Shown here: piece by piece, positions 56,382-64,000 of the stretch
Numbering within the stretch: position 1 is the stretch's first letter
Layout: each line of letters starts with the position of its first letter
Assembly: GCA_023150935.1 (NCBI GenBank)
Contig: JAKLJW010000001.1
Coordinates: 62,001-126,000, forward strand
Length of the DNA stretch: 64,000 bases
Source: Candidatus Binatia bacterium
GTDB taxonomy: Bacteria > Desulfobacterota > Binatia > HRBIN30
Reading direction: 5' to 3'
Notes under the pieces: generated by a model
Told to the model about the DNA's origin: nothing
Databases searched by the model: none
What the model saw: the letters and a program-made list of their open reading frames with translations, nothing else
Made by a program: the position numbers and the translations under genes

Positions 56382-58839
56382 CGACGGTGTCCTCGTTCGC
56401 GGCGCCGACCGCCAGCGTGGCCGGCAGCAATGTGACCGCGGCCACAAGACAGCCCAGCAGGCTTGCGGCTGTCAATTCCCCCATCGCGGCGAGGGCGGGA
56501 TACTCGGAGAGCGCGAGAAAGCCAAAGCCGGCGATCGTCGTCAGTGCGCTGACGGCGAGTGCCCGTCCCACGTGCCGCACGGCCCGTGCGGGCGAGTCCC
56601 CGCGCTGCACGCGCTCCGCGACGTACACGCAATGATCCACGCCGATTCCGAGAACGAGCGGTACGACGATGACGTTAACGGGGCCGATACCGATGTCCGC
56701 GGCTCGCATCAGCGCCAGCAGCGCCAGACTGACCAGCGCTTCGGGCAGGAGAATCGCCGCCGCGGCGGTCAGGCGCGGGAAGCGGACCAGAACGAGCAGG
56801 AAGTTGACTCCGAACGCGGCGACGAAGAACCAGAGCAACTCCCAACGCAGCAGCTTACCCAGTTCGGCTTCGAGCAGCGCTCTGGAGGCGACGACAAAAG
56901 GGGTGGCCGGCAGAACGGCGCGCAGCCGCCCCTCGATGACGGTCATGTCCACCCCCGGCGCGGGCTGGAGGTAAGTCGCCACGATCGCCTCCTCGGGCCG
57001 CAGGCGAACGTAGCGCTGCAGCAGCGGCTCGAACGCAGCCAGCGCCGGATCCCCCGGGCGGACAATCGCGTCGTGTGGGCCGACCAGGTCGGCGAGGAAC
57101 GGGTCGAAGAGAGCGGGCCGGAAGCCGTGGCGGGGCAGCGCAGCGCGAAGCGCCGCCGCCGCTTCGTGGCGCGGCAGCGCCGCGAAGGCCTGCAGGCGCT
57201 CTCGCTGCGTGCGCTCCGACGGGAGCAGTGCGGTCACGCTGAGCGGCGCGCCGACCAGACCCTCCTCGCGCAGGCGCTCGCTGGCGGCGGCAACCGCTTC
57301 GCTGTGCTCCAGCGCCGAATCGACGTCGGGCCCCCGCACGAGCACCGCCGCGGTGTCGGGACGGGTTCCAAACCGCCGGGCGATCTCCTGCTCGATCCGC
57401 AAACCTGGGCTGTCCCGCGGCCGTAGGTGCATGAGATCGACGTCGAAACTCACGCCCGCGGCCAGCCACAACAATACTGGTACCGCCATGATGCCGGTGG
57501 CGAGAAGTGGCCGGCGGTGCCGCACGGATGCCAGGGCCACCCGGCCCAGCAGCGGTGCGTCGAGCGGGCGCGGCGCAGTCATTGCCGCCGGCCACCGGAA
57601 ACTGAGGGCGGGGTAGAGGACGAAGAACTCGACCGCGTTCACCAGCATGCCGAACGCCGTCAAGGTCCCGAGCTGGCTTACGCCGCCAAGGTTCGAGAAG
57701 CCGATAACCGCAAATGCCGCGGCCGTGGTGGACGTTGCCAGCAGGGTCGCGCTGCCGAGCGCGCCCAGAGACCGGGTTACCGCGGTGCGTAGATCGAAGT
57801 GTTGTCGCTCCTGCATCAGACGGGTGTAGTAGTGGATCGCCGAGTCGATCGAGAGACCATAGAGCAACGCCGCAAAGCTCAGCGAGACGGCGTTCAACGT
57901 GCCGTACGCAATCAGCGCCGCAAGAAAAGTGAGCAGCGTAGCGAGAACGAGGCCGTACGCGACGCAGGGCAGGATGCGCAACTGCCTGTAACCCGCCGCG
58001 AACACCGCCAGCACGCCGGCGAGGGCCAGAACCGTGTATTGCGCGATGTCCCAGCGGATCGTGGCTTCGTCTTCGAGGGCGAACGCGTAGCCGCCCGTGT
58101 AGCCGACGCGCAGCGCCGCCGGAAAGTCGAGTGCGGCGCGCGCCTTCGCCTCCGCGGCGCGCACCTCCGCCATGAATGCTTTGGTGAAGGCGATGTCGAA
58201 GGGGCTCTGCACGGGCCGGACGACGAGCAGCAGCGCCAGGCCGTCCGCCGAACGCAGGTAACCCCCGGCGACGTCGATGCGGTTGTCTCCCAGTGCGGTC
58301 GCCAGCGACCGACCCGCCAGCGCGGCGATGCCCAGAGGATCGCGCTGCACCCACGCCGCCGCTTGCAGATCGAACGGGGCTTGCAAGATCGCCCGATTGG
58401 CGGCGACCGCGGCGTCCACTCCGGCCGGGCTCAGGCGGCGCCGCAACTCGTCGTGGACCGCGAGCGGTAGGTAGTTGTACACGTACCGACCGAGAATGCC
58501 CGTCGAGACCTCGTTGGCGTCGACCCTGCCCTGGACGGTCCGCACCGACCGCAGGCGGCGCAACTCCGGCACGAAGACGTCGGCGAAAGCGCTGGCTGTG
58601 TTTTCGTAGTTGGCGGTGACGAGCACGACGAGTTCGTCCAGTTGCCCGAACTCGCCAACGAACTGCTTGAAGTTGTCGAACGCCGGCGCTCCGGTCGGCA
58701 GCATGTCGAGTACATCGAGATCGAGCCGCAGGGCGCGCAGCGATAGCGCCGAAACGAGCGCCAGCACGAGCGATCCGGCGAGGATCGCACGATGATGCCG
58801 TTCGACGAACGCCACCCACCGCGCGTACCCGTGGCTCAA
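56365..58839 (-). CDS. MMPL/RND-family exporter
   Basis: An 824-residue transporter. It has two halves, each with one helix, a large periplasmic loop and five helices. Conserved stretches include VSLSFAALLYGLSIDSAIHY, TSTTAAAFAVIGFSNLGG in half one, and VPLVLGIGVDHCVYVAERV, ALTTIAGFGFLALSEYPAL in half two. The start is TTG 58839, overlapping the lipoprotein stop (TTGA) with a strong GGAGGT five bases upstream; a longer open frame upstream is a shadow. Such exporters pair with LolA homologues in aryl-polyene clusters and probably move the finished lipid to the periplasm. Confidence 0.92.
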   Translation of the reverse strand: MSHGYARWVAFVERHHRAILAGSLVLALVSALSLRALRLDLDVLDMLPTGAPAFDNFKQFVGEFGQLDELVVLVTANYENTASAFADVFVPELRRLRSVRTVQGRVDANEVSTGILGRYVYNYLPLAVHDELRRRLSPAGVDAAVAANRAILQAPFDLQAAAWVQRDPLGIAALAGRSLATALGDNRIDVAGGYLRSADGLALLLVVRPVQSPFDIAFTKAFMAEVRAAEAKARAALDFPAALRVGYTGGYAFALEDEATIRWDIAQYTVLALAGVLAVFAAGYRQLRILPCVAYGLVLATLLTFLAALIAYGTLNAVSLSFAALLYGLSIDSAIHYYTRLMQERQHFDLRTAVTRSLGALGSATLLATSTTAAAFAVIGFSNLGGVSQLGTLTAFGMLVNAVEFFVLYPALSFRWPAAMTAPRPLDAPLLGRVALASVRHRRPLLATGIMAVPVLLWLAAGVSFDVDLMHLRPRDSPGLRIEQEIARRFGTRPDTAAVLVRGPDVDSALEHSEAVAAASERLREEGLVGAPLSVTALLPSERTQRERLQAFAALPRHEAAAALRAALPRHGFRPALFDPFLADLVGPHDAIVRPGDPALAAFEPLLQRYVRLRPEEAIVATYLQPAPGVDMTVIEGRLRAVLPATPFVVASRALLEAELGKLLRWELLWFFVAAFGVNFLLVLVRFPRLTAAAAILLPEALVSLALLALMRAADIGIGPVNVIVVPLVLGIGVDHCVYVAERVQRGDSPARAVRHVGRALAVSALTTIAGFGFLALSEYPALAAMGELTAASLLGCLVAAVTLLPATLAVGAANEDTVDGTAS

Positions 58840-59597
58840 GCGCCACCTCCGGACGGGTCGAAGAGTGCGTCGTCGAGCTCCGGGTTCAGCTCGTAAGCGC
58901 GGACCCGGATATCCGTGCTCGCCCCCGAACGCGGATAGGCGAGGCGGAGCCGAAAGGGCAGGGGGACATTGTCGACGACGCCGTAGTCGCTCAACTCCAT
59001 GACCACGGCGACGTCGCGGTCTGCGTAAGCCACCTCGCGAGTCACCGTGGCGGTGGTGGGATCGATGGTGGCGCTGCGGAGGAGGGAGCCGTCGCTGCCG
59101 ACGCAGTCGACGACGATCGCTTCGCCGTCGTGTCGCGGGGTGCATCGCGCCGCGGGATCGTCGCCGAGACGCAACAGCAGCCGGCCGAAGTCGGCGGGCG
59201 CAGCGAGTCCGTCGCTCGCCCCGGCGCTGCCGTCGATAGTGCGCCCCTCCAGGGGCAGAAGAAGGCGCGAGCGGTCGCCGACCCGGGTGTAATCCAGGAC
59301 GGTCAACCCGAACGGCGAGACAAGACGAAGGCGCACCCGGTCGGGCCGCTTCACCAGCATGACGCCGTCGGCTCGGCGGGTTTCCTCCTCGACCACCGCG
59401 GCGACGACGAACCGTGCCCGGATTGTTTGCACGGAGCGCTCGCGGGCCCGCACGGCGGCAAACACGCGGGCGGGGTCGTCGGACCGGACCACACGATCTG
59501 CGACCGGCCCCGGTGCCGGTCGGGCGCAACCTCCCGGGACGAGGGCGAGCAGAGCCAGGAGGAGCGCTGGCGGTCGGCCGGCGCGAATCGCACTCAT
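58836..59597 (-). CDS. LolB-like outer-membrane lipoprotein
   Basis: A 253-residue lipoprotein with lipobox LVPGGC. It has a LolA/LolB-type beta fold: IRARFVVAAVVEEE, MLVKRPDRVRLRLVSPFGL, DYTRVGDRSRLLLPLEGR, then ALFDPSGGGA at the end. It occupies the place of the DUF3261 lipoprotein of aryl-polyene clusters. A role as outer-membrane acceptor of the product carried by the LolA homologue is inferred. ATG 59597 overlaps the dehydratase stop. Confidence 0.75.
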   Translation of the reverse strand: MSAIRAGRPPALLLALLALVPGGCARPAPGPVADRVVRSDDPARVFAAVRARERSVQTIRARFVVAAVVEEETRRADGVMLVKRPDRVRLRLVSPFGLTVLDYTRVGDRSRLLLPLEGRTIDGSAGASDGLAAPADFGRLLLRLGDDPAARCTPRHDGEAIVVDCVGSDGSLLRSATIDPTTATVTREVAYADRDVAVVMELSDYGVVDNVPLPFRLRLAYPRSGASTDIRVRAYELNPELDDALFDPSGGGA

Positions 59598-60028
59598 GCC
59601 GGCTCCGAGACGGCAGCCGGCGACGTCGGGTTTCCGAGGCGAACCGCGATTTCCGCCGCCGCGCACCGGCGGCCGCCGACGGTGACGACGCCGCGTGCCA
59701 GGGCGGTGGGGCCGAACGTGCGAACGATGCGGACGGAAATCGTCAGCCGGTCGCCGGCGGTCAGGCGGCCGCGCGTGCGAAACCGATCGATGCGGGCGAG
59801 CACGCCGGGTTGCGGCTGCCCTTGCCCGCCGGCCGCCGCGAGCGCGAGGCCGGCAGCCTGCGTCAACGCCTCGACCAGGAAGATCGCCGGCAACACGCCG
59901 TTCGGTTGCAGCAGCGGGTCGGTCGAGGTCAGGTTCTTCGTGGCCACGATGGATCGTCCGGGCTCGAGGTCGACCACCCGATCGAGCATCAGGAACGGGT
60001 AGGCATGCGGCAGATCGGGAAGGTTCAT
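59594..60028 (-). CDS. FabZ-like 3-hydroxyacyl-ACP dehydratase
   Basis: A 144-residue hotdog enzyme. The catalytic His8 (LPHAYPFLMLDRV) and Glu52 (AIFLVEALTQAAG) are in the FabZ positions. It removes water from 3-hydroxyacyl-ACP. Together with KS, ACP and KR genes it forms a type II elongation set. It is coupled on both sides by ATGA overlaps. Confidence 0.87.
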   Translation of the reverse strand: MNLPDLPHAYPFLMLDRVVDLEPGRSIVATKNLTSTDPLLQPNGVLPAIFLVEALTQAAGLALAAAGGQGQPQPGVLARIDRFRTRGRLTAGDRLTISVRIVRTFGPTALARGVVTVGGRRCAAAEIAVRLGNPTSPAAVSEPA

Positions 60029-60663
60029 GGCGGCGAATCCGTAAGGTCGAAGAGATGCGCGGGTACGGCGTCGTTGCGGCGCACGTCGAAGAACCGCACC
60101 TCCAGCCGATCGCCCAGCGGGTCTTCGAGTCGGAATGTCCCGATGGTGTAGTCGGGCGGCGTGAAGGCCAGATCGATGACCGTGGCGACCCGCTTCCACT
60201 CGGGTCGCCGGGGCACCAGACGAACGCGCAGTAGATCGCCGTCCGCGCGCGCCTCCACCGAGAAATCCTTCTGAACCTCCGCGAGCGAGCCGGAGAACAG
60301 GCCACCGATGCCGCGGAACAGGCCGCCTACGGGTGCAATGGCGTCGACGTCGGCCTTGCTGACGGCAGCGTTGAGCACTTGCAGTCCGGCTCGGTCGATG
60401 CGGACCGTCGTGCGCGGCTCGTCGACCTGCCAGACGACCGTATCGGGCCGCTTGAAGGCGAACTGCCCGCGGGTGTGCAGCGGTTGGGTCATGAGACTGA
60501 TGTACTTGGTCTGTTCGAAGCGCGCCGCCAGGGCGTGGGTGTCGGCCTGCCGCGACTCGATCAAGCCCAGACAGGCCGCGGTATCGCCGCACATTACTGC
60601 CGCTGCGGACTGTGCAGCCAGTCCTACCAGAAGCGCGCCGAGGGCCAGTGTGCGAGTAGTCAT
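60025..60663 (-). CDS. LolA-like outer-membrane carrier protein
   Basis: A 212-residue exported protein with a signal peptide (GALLVGLAAQSAAA). LolA-fold segments follow: ALAARFEQTKYISLMTQPL, GQFAFKRPDTVVWQVDEP, AEVQKDFSVEARADGD and VIDLAFTPPDYTIGTFRLED. These cluster-encoded LolA paralogues are believed to carry a lipid product across the periplasm rather than lipoproteins. ATG 60663 overlaps the upstream KS-like stop. Confidence 0.88.
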   Translation of the reverse strand: MTTRTLALGALLVGLAAQSAAAVMCGDTAACLGLIESRQADTHALAARFEQTKYISLMTQPLHTRGQFAFKRPDTVVWQVDEPRTTVRIDRAGLQVLNAAVSKADVDAIAPVGGLFRGIGGLFSGSLAEVQKDFSVEARADGDLLRVRLVPRRPEWKRVATVIDLAFTPPDYTIGTFRLEDPLGDRLEVRFFDVRRNDAVPAHLFDLTDSPP

Positions 60664-61895
60664 TGGGATGGCCGCCTGAGGCGCAAGGCGCCGGCTCCGC
60701 CACCGCGGGCGAACGACAACATTACCACGTCGCGCAGGTCGCGGCGCAGCGCCGTGTTCGGGAAGTGCAGGGGAGCGCCGGCAGGCGCCCGCCGGAAGTG
60801 GCAGAGGGGCGGGATGGTGCTGGAATGGATCGCGAGACATGCCGCCGCGGCGGAAAGTGCTCCAGCCGCACCGAACTCTCCGCACGCGCCCTTGATCGAC
60901 GTCAGCGGCAGGCCGGCCGCCGCATCGCCCAACGCGTCCACGAGGACTCCGATTTCGCAGGCGTCTAACCGGCGCGACGAGTTGCCGGCGCCGAACACGC
61001 AGTCCACGCCGGGACGGCCGCCGTCCGCGGCACGTTCGAGGAGTCCGCGCAACGGTTGGGCTGCCGCCGGCGCCATGGCGGGCCAGTCATACGCCGGTGC
61101 CGGCACGGCGAAGCGCACGTAACCGTCGATTTCCGCGTACACCCGGGCACCACGCGCGCGAGCACGGGTGGCAGGTTCGAGCACGAGCATCGCGGTGCCC
61201 TCGCCGAGCACCACCCCGTTTCGGTCGGCGTCGTAGGGGCTGCACCACTCCGGTCCGCCGCGCTGGGACGACAGGGCTCGAAAACGGCGATAGCCCAACA
61301 CGACGGCACTGCCGGCTTCGTCCGCGCCGCCGGCCACGACGACGTCGGCGCGGCCGCTTTGCAGCAGTTCGCAGGCGGTTGTGATGGCTTGTTCCCCCGA
61401 CAGCTCGCCGTGGCTGACGGTGAGATTGGGGCCGGTACAGCCCACCAGCATGGCGGCGTAGCTCGCGGCTGCGTTGAGTACGAGGTTGGGGAACGCGAGG
61501 GGACTGGCGAGCGACGGCCCCCTGGCGAAGAGGCGGGCCAGGTACGCCAGAGAGTCGGTAATGTTCCCTAGCGCGGAGCCGACCACCACGCCGACCCGTT
61601 CCGGCGCAGCCAACGGCAAGCCGAGGCCGGCATCGTCCAGCGCGCGACGGGCGCAGGTGGCGACGCCGAGCGACAGCCGGTCGGCGCGGCGGAGTTGCGG
61701 CCCGGGCCGGGCATCGTCCAGAGCCCCGGCCGGCAGACGGGCGCCGATGCGCGGCGGTTCGTTGCCCGCTTCCGGCAGCGGCGCAATGCCCGAACGGCCC
61801 GCGCAGAGCGCCTCCCAGAATGTTGCCGCACTGGCGCCGATCGGGCTCAGCACCGCGATGCCGGTCACGGCGATCGCGCCCCCGGCGTCACCCAT
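60660..61895 (-). CDS. Catalytically dead ketosynthase (chain-length-factor-like)
   Basis: A 411-residue thiolase-fold protein of the KAS II type. The active-site Cys is replaced by Glu164 (LTVSHGELSGEQ), the first active-site His region reads VFGAGNSS instead of HGTGT, and the second His is lost (KGACGEFGAAGA). It cannot condense by itself, so it most likely pairs with the active KS that precedes it as chain-length factor. Its start overlaps the active KS stop by eight bases. Confidence 0.87.
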   Translation of the reverse strand: MGDAGGAIAVTGIAVLSPIGASAATFWEALCAGRSGIAPLPEAGNEPPRIGARLPAGALDDARPGPQLRRADRLSLGVATCARRALDDAGLGLPLAAPERVGVVVGSALGNITDSLAYLARLFARGPSLASPLAFPNLVLNAAASYAAMLVGCTGPNLTVSHGELSGEQAITTACELLQSGRADVVVAGGADEAGSAVVLGYRRFRALSSQRGGPEWCSPYDADRNGVVLGEGTAMLVLEPATRARARGARVYAEIDGYVRFAVPAPAYDWPAMAPAAAQPLRGLLERAADGGRPGVDCVFGAGNSSRRLDACEIGVLVDALGDAAAGLPLTSIKGACGEFGAAGALSAAAACLAIHSSTIPPLCHFRRAPAGAPLHFPNTALRRDLRDVVMLSFARGGGAGALRLRRPSQ

Positions 61896-63102
61896 CCGGC
61901 GCCCCCAGGATCAAGCTGCTGTTGTTGCCGCCGAAGCCGTACGAATTCGAGATGGCGATGCGCACCGGATGCGCGCGGCTGCGACGTGGAACGTAGTCGA
62001 GGTCGCACTGCGGATCGGCGACTTCCAGCGTCGCCGTTGCGGGCACGAAGCCGTGGCCGATCGCCAGCACCGTGGCAAGCGCTTCGATCGCCCCGGCGGC
62101 GGCCAGACAATGGCCGATCATCGACTTGGTCGAGCTTACCGGCACCATGTCGGCGCGGGCGTCGAGGACGGCCCGCAGAGCACGCGTCTCGAGAACGTCG
62201 TTGCTGGGCGTGCCGGTGCCGTGGGCGTTGACGTAGTCGACGGCGCCGGCGTCGATGCGTGCATCCGCCAGGGCCTGCCGCATCGCCTGCAGCATGCCGG
62301 CACTGTCCGGCCGACCGTGCGTGATGTGGTAAGCGTCGGCGCTGTTACCGTAACCGAGCACTTCGGCCTGGACGGTAGCGCCGCGCGCACGGGCGTGCTC
62401 GAGATCCTCGAGCACGAACATCGCAGCGCCTTCGCCGAGCGTAAGCCCGGCCCGATTGCGGTCGAAAGGACGGCACGGAACCGCGTCGAGGGCCTGCAGG
62501 GCGTTGAAGCCCGAGTAGGTCATGCGGCACAGGGAGTCGGCCCCGCCGCAGAGGACGGAGTGCGCCTGGCCCCGGCGGATCCAATCGGCCGCCACACCGA
62601 TGGCGTTCGCTCCGGAAGAGCAGGCGGTCGATACCGTGAGGCGCGGGCCGGTACACCGAAATACGTGCGCCAGTTTGTCGGCGCCCACGGACACCGGCAC
62701 CGCGAGAATCGCGCTGTGACGGCGCAGCGGCTCGCCGGCCAGCAGGCGGCGATAGTACTCCTCGCCGTCAAACATGCCCCCCGTCGTGGTTCCCAGTACG
62801 ACCCCGATCCCGGGGTTATCCCGTTCGGTTGTCGGCAGCCCGGCGCCGGCAAGGGCCTCGTGCGCGGCAGTCAGCGCCAGCAAGTCGGTCCGTGACGCAT
62901 GGCGTGCGGTGCCCGGAGCCATCCACGCCGGTGGCCCCGGGTCGTGCACCTCGGCGGCGATGGTGCTGCGATAGCCCGCGGTGCTGAAACAGGTCAGCGG
63001 ACCGATCGCGCAACGTGCCGAGCGCAAGCCGGCAAGGAATGCCGGGACGCCGGCGCCGAGAGCGTTTATGCTGCCGGCGCCCGTGACCACCACCCGTCGC
63101 AT
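61888..63102 (-). CDS. Beta-ketoacyl-ACP synthase (FabF-like, active)
   Basis: A 404-residue condensing enzyme with intact Cys161 (VSTACSSGANA), His294 (NAHGTGTPSND), Lys326 and His331 (TKSMIGHCLAAAGA). It extends acyl-ACP with malonyl-ACP. ATG 63102 (AGGAA upstream) starts the family-like sequence MRRVVVTGAGSINALG. It forms a KS/CLF pair with the next gene. The layout is that of aryl-polyene and type II polyketide clusters rather than housekeeping fatty acid synthesis. Confidence 0.92.
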   Translation of the reverse strand: MRRVVVTGAGSINALGAGVPAFLAGLRSARCAIGPLTCFSTAGYRSTIAAEVHDPGPPAWMAPGTARHASRTDLLALTAAHEALAGAGLPTTERDNPGIGVVLGTTTGGMFDGEEYYRRLLAGEPLRRHSAILAVPVSVGADKLAHVFRCTGPRLTVSTACSSGANAIGVAADWIRRGQAHSVLCGGADSLCRMTYSGFNALQALDAVPCRPFDRNRAGLTLGEGAAMFVLEDLEHARARGATVQAEVLGYGNSADAYHITHGRPDSAGMLQAMRQALADARIDAGAVDYVNAHGTGTPSNDVLETRALRAVLDARADMVPVSSTKSMIGHCLAAAGAIEALATVLAIGHGFVPATATLEVADPQCDLDYVPRRSRAHPVRIAISNSYGFGGNNSSLILGAPDG

Positions 63103-63162
63103 GCTGTTCCTGCCTTCGAGAGCGGGATTGGACGGGTCTCCCCTCCGCATCCGACCCGCGGT

Positions 63163-63450
63163 CTATGGCGCCGGCGCTGGCTGCCCCGCCGGCGGCTGGT
63201 GCGCGAGGATGTAATTGGCGAGCGCGTCGATCGACGCAAACGCTTCCTTGCCGGCCTCTTCGTCCGGGATCACGACTCGGTAATGCTCTTCGACCAGGAC
63301 CACCAGTTCGAGTGCGTCGATGGAATCCAGGCCGAGCCCCGCCACAAAGATGGGTTCGCGGTCCCCGATCTCATCCGGCCGGACATCTTCAAGCTTGAGC
63401 CCCTCTACGAGCAGGCATTTCAGCCGTTGCTTCAACTCGTTACGATTCAC
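63163..63450 (-). CDS. Acyl carrier protein
   Basis: A 95-residue ACP. Ser43 in GLGLDSIDALEL is the phosphopantetheine site, and the VLVEEHYRVVIPDEE stretch is typical. GTG 63450 is the start. The C-terminus is Pro/Ala-rich (AHQPPAGQPAPAP). It lies between the KR and KS genes and should carry the growing chain. Confidence 0.92.
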   Translation of the reverse strand: MNRNELKQRLKCLLVEGLKLEDVRPDEIGDREPIFVAGLGLDSIDALELVVLVEEHYRVVIPDEEAGKEAFASIDALANYILAHQPPAGQPAPAP

Positions 63451-63494
63451 GGTTCCGCCCTTCGTGCGTCTCAATCGCAGATAACGACGCGATT

Positions 63495-64000
63495 TCACAT
63501 CATCGTGAGGCCGCCATCCACAGTCAAGGTTGCGCCCGTGATGTAGCGGGCCCGGGGTGACGCCAAGAACGCCACCGCCTCGGCCACGTCCTCCGGTGTG
63601 CCGAAGGTTCCCAGCGGGATCTGCCCGAGGTGACGTTCGCGCACGGCGGCGGGCAACTCGCCGACCAGTGAGGTCTCGATGACGCCCGGGCACACCGCGT
63701 TCACGGTTATCTGGTACCGGGCTACCTCGCGTGCCAGTGACTTGCCGAGGCTGAGCAAGCCGCCTTTCGAGGCGGCGTAGTTGGCGGCGCCCTCGAGGCC
63801 GACCAGCCCGGCCGGCGAGACGATATTGACGATGCGGCCCCAGCGGCGCGCCACCATGGTGCGCAATGCCTGGCGGGTGCAGAGGAAGGCACCGCGAAGA
63901 TTGGTCGCCAGCACCGTGTCCCAGGCGGCTTCGGAGAGGAGCATCAGGTAGCCGTCGCGCGAAACCGCGGCGTTGTTCACCAGGATGTCGACGCCTCCCC
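63495..64000 (-). CDS. 3-oxoacyl-ACP reductase (FabG-like), truncated by window edge
   Basis: The 5' end lies outside the window. The visible 168 residues contain VNNAA, the catalytic Ser in NIVSPAG, YAASKGGLLSLGKSLA, TVNAVCPGVIETSL and the C-terminal ITGATLTVDGG, all typical of FabG-type SDRs. It reduces 3-ketoacyl-ACP. It is 44 bases upstream of the ACP gene and likely co-transcribed. The NADPH-binding N-terminus is not visible. Confidence 0.9.
   Translation of the reverse strand, partial: GGVDILVNNAAVSRDGYLMLLSEAAWDTVLATNLRGAFLCTRQALRTMVARRWGRIVNIVSPAGLVGLEGAANYAASKGGLLSLGKSLAREVARYQITVNAVCPGVIETSLVGELPAAVRERHLGQIPLGTFGTPEDVAEAVAFLASPRARYITGATLTVDGGLTMM

Noticed and set aside
58840-59529. 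N-terminal extension of the MMPL gene
   Set aside because: The extension is an Arg/Pro-rich shadow of the LolB-like gene; TTG 58839 with GGAGGT gives the correct start.

Overview
The window is 64 kb of GC-rich, densely packed bacterial chromosome from a Gram-negative (diderm) organism. The evidence for an outer membrane is LolA and LolB-like proteins, an MMPL exporter, Arn lipid A modification genes and many lipoproteins. A pyruvate:ferredoxin oxidoreductase, sigma-54 regulation, TPT-repeat lipoproteins with a cohesin-like domain and several families of dispersed hairpin repeats suggest an uncultivated delta-proteobacterial relative (Binatota/Desulfobacterota-like). That placement is an inference from gene content. 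No rRNA, CRISPR array, phage or complete insertion sequence was seen. One tRNA (Pro, CGG) is present.

Layout. 0.1-3.5 kb: nitrogen operon amt-glnB-glnA on the minus strand, with a good sigma-54 promoter in front and a terminator behind. 3.7-14.4 kb: housekeeping genes on the minus strand (priA, def, fmt, rsmB, tRNA-Pro, an SH3-anchor protein, plsY). A VapBC toxin-antitoxin pair and a repeat-rich island separate priA from def. 15.0-19.9 kb, plus strand: a DUF4143 ATPase and a TetR-DevB-DevC-DevA exporter operon. 20.0-30.2 kb, minus strand: an eight-gene unit in which a histidine kinase and a sigma-54-type response regulator lead arnC, a stand-alone ArnA formyltransferase, a stand-alone NAD-dependent epimerase/decarboxylase, arnD and two arnT-like genes. 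30.5-32 kb: SDR and thioesterase genes. 32-33.5 kb: two Thr/Pro-repeat lipoproteins. 33.9-38.5 kb: nifJ plus a dihydroorotate-dehydrogenase-like partner. 38.9-43.2 kb: a type IV pilin/pseudopilin cluster flanked by two similar bitopic proteins. 43.2-48.3 kb: a membrane protein, DUF4129, DUF4350, MoxR and DUF58. 48.6-64 kb (right edge, open): a lipid/polyketide-type biosynthetic locus.

The last region is the most unusual. On the minus strand it runs KR, ACP, KS, a dead KS (chain-length-factor-like), LolA, FabZ-like dehydratase, LolB-like lipoprotein, MMPL exporter and a PaaK/CapK-type adenylating ligase, almost all with overlapping start and stop codons. This is the core of aryl-polyene/flexirubin-type clusters. 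Next to it are a ThiH-like radical SAM enzyme, a polysaccharide deacetylase, a flippase-like membrane protein, an ICMT-type methyltransferase, a B12-domain radical SAM enzyme and an LpxL-type acyltransferase. Together they suggest synthesis and export to the outer membrane of an acyl or aryl-acyl product of unknown structure. The Arn unit is the second highlight. It appears to be a self-regulated lipid A aminoarabinose module in which the usual bifunctional ArnA is split into two genes and ArnB is absent from the window.
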